From positions 1-7,657 of the forward strand of contig CAMPKL010000151.1 in assembly GCA_946887065.1 (NCBI GenBank): 7,657 bases of DNA, written 5' to 3'. Below, one piece after another: positions 1-5,321 of the stretch. Origin of the DNA: an uncultured Bryobacterales bacterium. Its GTDB lineage: Bacteria > Acidobacteriota > Terriglobia > Bryobacterales > UBA6623. Made by a program: the position numbers and the translations under genes. The notes beneath the pieces are model-generated. The model was not told where the DNA came from. It ran no database searches and saw only the letters and a list, made by a program, of their open reading frames with translations. How positions within the stretch are numbered: the first letter of the stretch is position 1; the number at the start of each line of letters is the position of its first letter.

Positions 1-382
1 GCGGCACCTGCAACTTATTGCGATCCTTGTCGAGCGCGACAAACGTCAGGTACGCCGACGCCACGTGCCGCTGCTCTTCTTGAGCGCGCATGTTTTCGGC
101 ATGGACTTTGACGCCCACTTCCATCGACGTATTGAAGGCGCGATTCACCGACGCCCGCAACACGATCAACTCGCCCTCGTAAACCGGCTCCAGGAACGAC
201 ATGTGATCGAAGGCCGCGGTTACCACGAAATGCCGTGAATGCCGCGCGGCCGCCACCGCGCCGGCGATGTCCACCAGGTGCATCAGACGCCCGCCGAGCA
301 ACGTGCCAAGGCCGTTCACATCGTTGGGCAGCGCCAACTCAGAGAGATACGACTGCGATGCCTTGACCGTTCTGCCTTCCAT
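1..382 (-). CDS. Acyl-CoA thioesterase, hotdog fold (YciA/BACH-like), 3' end outside window
   Basis: This gene likely encodes a cytoplasmic thioesterase that hydrolyses acyl-CoA to free fatty acid and CoA. The 127 visible residues follow the YciA/BACH pattern: LPNDVNGLGTLLGG (residues 18-31), then LMHLVD with the conserved acidic residue D38 on the hotdog helix, VVTAAFDHMSFLEPVYEGE in the middle, NTSMEVGVKVHAE on the next strand, and SAYLTFVALD before the edge. N23 and D38 fall where the family carries its conserved Asn and Asp. The ATG at 382 is the first possible start, because the stop codon of the upstream flippase (392-394) is in the same frame. The gap between the genes is only 9 bases and carries just a weak AGGG-like ribosome site, so translational coupling is plausible. 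The family is usually about 130-170 residues, so only the C-terminal tail is missing. The fold and family are clear; the chain length of the substrate cannot be read from this. Confidence 0.9.
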   Translation of the reverse strand, partial: MEGRTVKASQSYLSELALPNDVNGLGTLLGGRLMHLVDIAGAVAAARHSRHFVVTAAFDHMSFLEPVYEGELIVLRASVNRAFNTSMEVGVKVHAENMRAQEEQRHVASAYLTFVALDKDRNKLQVP

Positions 383-391
383 CGCCCTAGT

Positions 392-1795
392 TTAGATCCG
401 CGCAGCCAACTCACCGCCGAGTTTCGTCAACTCTTTGCGCTCGACCGCCGCGAACAACGCCACAAAGACGGTTGCCGCCGCCGCCGCGGCCACGTAGGAA
501 TTTTCTTCGCGAATGAACCACAGTACGGTGCAAGCCGCCGCGGCCGACAGCGTGGGAGCCCAAGCGGCCGCCCAAGAACCAATCGCCGTGACTCCGCGAT
601 TCACCGCCCAGGCCGTCGAAGCCGCCAAAACGGCATTGCCGACCAACAGACCGAACACCGCACTCCGAGCGCCCTGCGAACCGCCGAGGTAAGCAGTCGT
701 CAGCGCGCTGGCCAACGCGCTCAACCCTGTGCAGGCGAGCAGCGCCCGCTGGCGGTCGAAACCGATCAGGACATTGCGGTAGTGTCCGCTGACGATCGAC
801 AACGGTATCGTCCAAATCAACAGCGCCAGCAACGGACCCGCCGGCGTAAACGCATCGCCGTAAGCCAGCCGGACAAGCGTTTCGGCCAATGCCGTCGTAC
901 AGACCGCCGTGAAGAAACTGCCCCACAGGGTGAGCCGCATCGAACGGCCTAGGAGCGCTCTTAGCTCTTCAACTCCATCGGGCGCGCAGCGCGATACCGC
1001 CGGCAGCAGATTGAAAAAGTACCACCAAACGAACGTGTGGATCGCCAGCGTCGCCCGGTGCGACGAGCCAAGCCAGCCGACGGACGCGTCGCTGCGTTGG
1101 AAGCCGTAAACCACCACAGGCAAAAACCACAAGCCAGCCCAAGCCAATTCGGCTAGGCCAATGCCGGCCGACGCCCGCAAGCGGGCAAGCGTGCCCGCCG
1201 GATTCCAACGCGGCAGCGGCATGCGGCCAGCCAATAAGGCGCCGACGATCACGGTGCCGCCCAGCGCGATGATCTCAAACACGCCCACGATCCATAGCGG
1301 TCGGGACGCGTCCATGACGGTCAGGGCCAAGCCGGCGAAAACGACGTGGCGCACGAGCGAAGTCCAGGCGGCATTGGCCATCTGCTCACGGCCTTGGAAG
1401 TACCAAATGAGCAAGCCGGGTACTTCGAGCAGCGTGACGCCGTATGCCAACAGCAGCAGCTTGCTGTCAGGTCCCTTGTCGACGAGCAACGCCAACAGCG
1501 CCATGGCCCCAAAGGCCGCCGCGCCCGTCCACAGGCGCAACTGGCACATATCGGCAATCAGTTCGCTTGCTTTGTCAGGCGCCCTGGCGAGTTCGCGGGC
1601 GCCGTACGCGCCCAGCCCAAACTGGACGAACAGCGCGAAGAACAGAGTCGCCGAAATGGCAAATTCAATGTCGCCGTAGGGCGCCGGTCCCAAGCCGCGT
1701 CCGAGGCTGGTATAGGCCCAGAACGTGCAGACCTTAGCCGCCATTTCGCCGGCGCTCAACAGCACGAAGTTGCGGGCCACGCGGCTATTGGGCAT
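392..1795 (-). CDS. Polysaccharide/lipid-linked oligosaccharide flippase, MOP superfamily (Wzx/RfbX-like)
   Basis: The gene encodes a 467-residue integral inner-membrane protein with roughly a dozen hydrophobic segments separated by short basic loops, as expected for Wzx-type flippases (about 400-500 residues). These proteins move undecaprenyl-linked sugar units across the inner membrane for O-antigen, capsule or exopolysaccharide assembly. The N-terminus has the family layout: a short basic start (MPNSRVARN), a first membrane segment, then GRGLGPAPYGDIEFA, which matches the usual 'R-LG-x-x-x-YG' loop, then a second segment ending in GAYGARELAR. Later parts include long Ala/Leu-rich helices and a C-terminal ARI. 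The ATG at 1795 has no clear Shine-Dalgarno sequence (upstream bases are CTTTCTTCCGCTC), but it keeps the conserved N-terminus whole. No glycosyltransferase or polymerase gene is visible nearby; the neighbour downstream is a thioesterase, so the exact glycan is unknown. A different MOP/MATE-family role is possible but less likely. Confidence 0.82.
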   Translation of the reverse strand: MPNSRVARNFVLLSAGEMAAKVCTFWAYTSLGRGLGPAPYGDIEFAISATLFFALFVQFGLGAYGARELARAPDKASELIADMCQLRLWTGAAAFGAMALLALLVDKGPDSKLLLLAYGVTLLEVPGLLIWYFQGREQMANAAWTSLVRHVVFAGLALTVMDASRPLWIVGVFEIIALGGTVIVGALLAGRMPLPRWNPAGTLARLRASAGIGLAELAWAGLWFLPVVVYGFQRSDASVGWLGSSHRATLAIHTFVWWYFFNLLPAVSRCAPDGVEELRALLGRSMRLTLWGSFFTAVCTTALAETLVRLAYGDAFTPAGPLLALLIWTIPLSIVSGHYRNVLIGFDRQRALLACTGLSALASALTTAYLGGSQGARSAVFGLLVGNAVLAASTAWAVNRGVTAIGSWAAAWAPTLSAAAACTVLWFIREENSYVAAAAAATVFVALFAAVERKELTKLGGELAARI

Positions 1796-1875
1796 GAGCG
1801 GAAGAAAGCTGTCGCAAAGGGCAGGCTAGCGAACCGGGCGCGACCAGGCAACACCTCCCAGTCGGGGTCGGCCCG

Positions 1876-1896
1876 GGGGGCTCGAAACGAGCCTCT
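1876..1896 (+). repeat. Hairpin-forming inverted repeat in the divergent intergenic region
   Basis: The core is GGCTCG-AAA-CGAGCC (1879-1893), a perfect 6-pair stem with a 3-base loop. In plus-strand RNA three more pairs, two of them G-U, extend it to 9 pairs (1876-1884 with 1888-1896). It is followed by a CT-rich stretch rather than a T run, so it is not an intrinsic terminator. It lies about 100 bases upstream of the receptor start and 80 bases upstream of the divergent flippase start. It could be an operator or part of a leader RNA; the function is unknown. Confidence 0.4.
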
Positions 1897-1915
1897 GTCT
1901 CTCTCCGCCCCCAAA

Positions 1916-1929
1916 TTTTTACCTAAAAA
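1916..1929. repeat. AT-rich palindrome TTTTTA-CC-TAAAAA between divergent genes
   Basis: Two perfect 6-base arms (1916-1921 and 1924-1929) flank a CC spacer, forming the most AT-rich patch in an otherwise GC-rich intergenic region. It sits between the divergent flippase and receptor genes, where promoters for both must lie. It could be a regulator site or an easily melted or UP-like element. I could not place a convincing -35/-10 pair on either strand here. Confidence 0.3.
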
Positions 1930-1983
1930 CCACTGGAGAACCCACGGCGGCCATGCTAACGTCTACAGCGTGCTGCGGAGTAG

Positions 1984-1990
1984 TAAGGAG
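1984..1990 (+). promoter_or_regulatory. Ribosome binding site of the TonB-dependent receptor
   Basis: TAAGGAG ends 6 bases before the ATG at 1997 and is a near-ideal Shine-Dalgarno match at ideal spacing. It decides the start: the frame is open far upstream (to at least 1346), but that upstream part is antisense to the flippase and has no such site or signal peptide. Confidence 0.85.
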
Positions 1991-1996
1991 TCAGGA

Positions 1997-4900
1997 ATGA
2001 AAATCAAGAGAGTCATGTCAAAACAACACTTAGGCGTCTTCTGGGCAATCCTAGCTTTGGCAGCTGGCAACCTCCTGGTGTCTCCGGATACCGCTTGGTC
2101 ACAGGCGAACTTGGCGACCTTTTATGGGACCGTGAATGATCCCAGCGGAGCCTCGATTCCGGGGGCGACGGTGACGTTGACGAATCAAAACACGCAATCG
2201 GTGATGACGAAGGAAACCGGCGTCAACGGCGGCTTCGCTTTCACGTTTATCCCGGTCGGGACCTACACGCTGGTCATCTCATCGGACGGATTCAGGCCCA
2301 TGTCGCGCACCGGCATGGCGCTGACAGCCGGGCAGCAGCAGCAGGAGACCTTCACAATGGAGGTCGGCGCATTGACCGATACGATCACGATCGAAGGCGA
2401 ACTGACGCAAATCAATACCGTGTCGGCCCAACAGCTGCAGAGCTATGACGTCAAGGACGCCCGCGAGTTGCCGCTGCAGAGCCGCAACATTTCGGGCCTG
2501 CTGAAGATCGCCGCCGGCGTCGTTCCCAGCGAAGGCAATAACGGCACGGGAGTCAACTTGAACGGCGTTGGCCGCAACGGAACCGTGTACTCCGTGGACG
2601 GTACCAATGCGACCGGCAACTCCGGCGACAACAGCTCAGGCGCGTACCAGGGCCCCAATCTTATCGACCTGCTTAGCGTGGAATCCGTCGAGGCGGTCAG
2701 CGTGGTCAAGGGCGTCATCCCCGCCGAGTACTCGAATACGTTGGGCGGCCAGGTCAACATGGTGACCAAGTCCGGCACGAACCAGTGGCACGGCAGCGCT
2801 TTTATCAATCACCAGAACGACTCGCTGAATGCGCGGTTCCAAAAAGTGGCGGCCAAACCGGCCCTCATGTACAACCAGTACGGCGCCTCGCTGGGCGGTC
2901 CCATCCTGCGGAACAAGCTGTTCATTTTCGGCACCTTCGAAGGTTACCGGACTACGGAGAACGTCTTCGTGCAGGGTACCGTTCCGCTTCAGAGTACTCG
3001 GGATCAGTTGCTCGCGGCCGTGCCGGCCTACAAGCTGACCCTGGACGCGATCCCGCTGCCGAATGTGCCGGTATCGGCCGGCGCGACGGTCGGGAGGTTC
3101 GAAGACACACAGGAGGAGGTTCGCCGAGACGATCACGTCGACTTGAAGGGCGACTGGGTGGTTTCCGATAACAGCCGCATCGCGGTCACCTACACCCACG
3201 GTCAGCCGTACCGCACTGTTCCGTCCTTTTACATCGACAACAACCGCACGTGGACCAACTCGATGGACCGCGCGAATATTAGCTATATCACCGGCGGCGC
3301 CTCTTGGACCTCTGAGAGCCGCTTCGGCTGGAACGACACGATTCAAGATCGTATCGACGAGTTCTTCAACCGTATTAGTCCCGAGGGGGAGAATGGCCTG
3401 CTGTTTGGACAGCGCGTTCCCACTATCACGACGACTCTTGGGTGGAACGGTCCCGGCGGCGAGATCAACCACTCCGGCGGCCCGATGTATCAAGCCGAGC
3501 AGAAGTACGCGAGATACGTGGGCAACCACTCGCTCAAATTCGGCGGCAACTACCTGCTTCTGACGGGGTCGCGGGCCAACCCCGAGGTTCCGTTCTTCAA
3601 CTACCCCGACTTCGCCTCGATGTTGGCCAACAAACCGAACTCGATCGTGGCGAAATTCGGCACGGGCGAATGGACCGGGCGGCAGTCGACCTTCGGCTTC
3701 TTCGCCCAGGACGACTGGCGCATTAGGCCGAATCTGACCCTGAACTTCGGCCTGCGTTACGACTACTACTCCAACTTCGTAGCGAAAGGAAAGGGAGGAA
3801 CGCCGGACGCCGGACTCTACAATGTCAGCTCGATGGCCATGGACGGGACCTTCGCGACCGGGCCGTTCTTGCCTCGCGACGAGCCTTATCAAGACGACGG
3901 CAATAACTTCGCCCCGCGCATCGGTTTCGCTTACAGCCCCGGGGGATCGAACAAGACGTCGATCCGAGGCGGATTCGGGATGATGTACAGCACGATCATT
4001 CCGGAAGTCTTCTGGAACCAGCCCTCGCAGGGGTTCAACTTACCGAACCGCCTCGATTTGGCCCAGGCTGACATCGACCGGTTTGGGGTCAAGTTCCCGC
4101 AGTACAACGACGACTTCTTCGGCTACTTGCAGGAATCGATACAGAGCCGTCCGAATGCGGTCTTCGTATCGACGCTGTACCCCACCAACCTAAAGAGCCC
4201 GTACACGATGCAGTACTCGCTGGACATCCAGCGCCAGCTGACGCCCTCTCTGCTGTTGCAGACCGGCATCGTGGGCACGCGCGGCTTGCATTTCCCGATG
4301 TTCCGCCACGCAAACCAAATCGACCGGTTGACCGGCCTGCGGCCCAACCCGAATATGACCCAGCCGGACTGGGTCGACAACACGCAGCAAGCGACCTACT
4401 ACGGTTGGCAGAACTCGCTGAAGAAGCGCTTCTCGAACAGCTTCAGCTTCGACGTCAACTATACCTGGTCGAAGGCGATATCCAACGGCGGCGGCGACGT
4501 GGGCGCGTCGTACGGCGGCGAGAACGCCGGCCGCAACCAGGACTTCTTCAACGTCAGGGCGGATCGCGGCCCCACGGTTTCTGACTTGACGCACTACTTC
4601 ACGGCTGGCTGGGTCTACGAGTTGCCCGCATTGTCATCCAGCAACGCGGTGGCGCGGCACGTGCTGGGCGGCTGGCAAGCCACGGGCATCTTCCGAGCTC
4701 AGACCGGCTTACCCGTGAACATCACCCAGAGCTCGCGAAATCCCAACCAGCGCGCTGACTATGTCGGCGGCGAGACCGTGTTGGACGACTACCGCGACAC
4801 GCTGCAATACCTGAACAAGGCGGCCTTCGCTAGGGTTCCCCAAAGCACCGTCAGCGGCACGCCGATTCGTCCGGGCAATATCGGTTGGGGCGCCATCCGC

Positions 4901-5113
4901 CAGCCTGGCTTGTGGAACCTGGACTTCTCGATGGGAAAGAACTTCCAGCTTCAAGAAAGCATGCGACTACAGGTCCGCACGGATCTGTTCAACGCCCTGA
5001 ATCACACCAACCTGTCGGGTTTGACCACCAGCATCAACAACGCCTTCTTCGGCCAATTGCTGAGCACGCGCGGCGCCCGCGTTATCCAGCTCAACGCGAG
5101 GTTCACGTTCTAA
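1997..5113 (+). CDS. TonB-dependent receptor, Oar-like, with N-terminal carboxypeptidase-regulatory-like domain
   Basis: The gene encodes a 1038-residue outer-membrane receptor that probably takes up a large or scarce substrate using energy from TonB-ExbBD. A signal peptide spans residues 1-35 (basic MKIKRVMSK, hydrophobic core, AWS before the likely cut). A carboxypeptidase-regulatory-like beta-sandwich follows at about 40-120 (FYGTVNDPSGASIPGATVTL, then FTFIPVGTYTLVIS). The plug runs about 125-260, with ITIEGE (130), ARELPLQSRN (155), NLNGVGRNGT (187), YSVDG (198) and GGQVNMVTKSGTN closing it. The rest is a beta-barrel with the usual acidobacterial receptor motifs: FFAQDDWRIRPNLTLNFGLRYDYY, RPGNIG (958), LWNLDFSMGKNF, RTDLFNALNHTN, and a terminal strand ending in Phe for BAM recognition. 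I see no cysteine in the protein. The start is set by TAAGGAG at 1984. The length fits the family. No SusD-like partner or degradative enzyme adjoins it, so the substrate is unknown. Confidence 0.93.
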   Translation: MKIKRVMSKQHLGVFWAILALAAGNLLVSPDTAWSQANLATFYGTVNDPSGASIPGATVTLTNQNTQSVMTKETGVNGGFAFTFIPVGTYTLVISSDGFRPMSRTGMALTAGQQQQETFTMEVGALTDTITIEGELTQINTVSAQQLQSYDVKDARELPLQSRNISGLLKIAAGVVPSEGNNGTGVNLNGVGRNGTVYSVDGTNATGNSGDNSSGAYQGPNLIDLLSVESVEAVSVVKGVIPAEYSNTLGGQVNMVTKSGTNQWHGSAFINHQNDSLNARFQKVAAKPALMYNQYGASLGGPILRNKLFIFGTFEGYRTTENVFVQGTVPLQSTRDQLLAAVPAYKLTLDAIPLPNVPVSAGATVGRFEDTQEEVRRDDHVDLKGDWVVSDNSRIAVTYTHGQPYRTVPSFYIDNNRTWTNSMDRANISYITGGASWTSESRFGWNDTIQDRIDEFFNRISPEGENGLLFGQRVPTITTTLGWNGPGGEINHSGGPMYQAEQKYARYVGNHSLKFGGNYLLLTGSRANPEVPFFNYPDFASMLANKPNSIVAKFGTGEWTGRQSTFGFFAQDDWRIRPNLTLNFGLRYDYYSNFVAKGKGGTPDAGLYNVSSMAMDGTFATGPFLPRDEPYQDDGNNFAPRIGFAYSPGGSNKTSIRGGFGMMYSTIIPEVFWNQPSQGFNLPNRLDLAQADIDRFGVKFPQYNDDFFGYLQESIQSRPNAVFVSTLYPTNLKSPYTMQYSLDIQRQLTPSLLLQTGIVGTRGLHFPMFRHANQIDRLTGLRPNPNMTQPDWVDNTQQATYYGWQNSLKKRFSNSFSFDVNYTWSKAISNGGGDVGASYGGENAGRNQDFFNVRADRGPTVSDLTHYFTAGWVYELPALSSSNAVARHVLGGWQATGIFRAQTGLPVNITQSSRNPNQRADYVGGETVLDDYRDTLQYLNKAAFARVPQSTVSGTPIRPGNIGWGAIRQPGLWNLDFSMGKNFQLQESMRLQVRTDLFNALNHTNLSGLTTSINNAFFGQLLSTRGARVIQLNARFTF

Positions 5114-5146
5114 CCGGCGGAGTCTAGCGCTGATCTAGCACCATAG

Positions 5147-5181
5147 GCCTCGGTTCCCCGACATGGGAGCCGAGGCTTTTT
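5147..5181 (+). terminator. Intrinsic terminator after the TonB-dependent receptor gene
   Basis: A 12-pair stem (5147-5158 with 5165-5176, one G-U pair) encloses the 6-base loop CGACAT and is followed directly by five T residues (5177-5181). It lies 34 bases after the receptor stop codon. The strength suggests that receptor transcription stops here rather than continuing into the cytochrome gene. Confidence 0.93.
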
Positions 5182-5262
5182 CTTGCCTCATGCGGCGGCA
5201 ATCGATTGATTCCGCGAGCAGGGAGGAGCCGGTCTCGACGCTCCGGACGATCTGATCGCCGA

Positions 5263-5271
5263 TGATACAAT
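5263..5271 (+). promoter_or_regulatory. Candidate extended -10 promoter of the cytochrome-TPR gene
   Basis: TGA-TACAAT reads as TGn followed by a hexamer matching TATAAT at five of six positions. The -35 region is poor (CGGACG at 5244-5249 with 16-base spacing is only a 3/6 match), as is common for extended -10 promoters. Transcription would start near 5278, which would exclude the upstream in-frame ATG at 5262 and leave a leader of about 45 bases before the ATG at 5322. This is inferred from sequence only. Confidence 0.42.
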
Positions 5272-5272
5272 A

Positions 5273-5287
5273 CCGCCCAATGGGCGG
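5273..5287. repeat. Perfect 15-base palindrome overlapping the predicted transcription start
   Basis: CCGCCCA-A-TGGGCGG has 7-base arms that match exactly around one central A. It begins two bases after the candidate -10 hexamer, the position of many repressor operators. In RNA it could also fold as a 6-pair GC stem with an AAT loop at the very 5' end of the transcript. Which of these applies, if either, cannot be told from one copy. Confidence 0.45.
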
Positions 5288-5321
5288 CCGGCGAGACCAG
5301 GGACAAATCCGAACGTCCGCG

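Noticed and set aside
239..952. 237-residue plus-strand open frame
   Set aside because: It is antisense to the thioesterase and flippase genes. Its composition is dominated by Arg, Gln and Pro, and no motif or ribosome site supports it.
1346..1996. Open frame extending the TonB-dependent receptor about 217 residues upstream
   Set aside because: It is antisense to the flippase gene and its translation is charged and low in pattern. A near-perfect ribosome site and a signal peptide begin at 1984-1997, so the extension is not translated as part of the receptor.
2636..3892. 418-residue minus-strand open frame
   Set aside because: It lies wholly antisense to the receptor gene. Its translation is rich in Arg, Val and Gly with no recognisable domain, which is typical of a shadow frame in GC-rich DNA.
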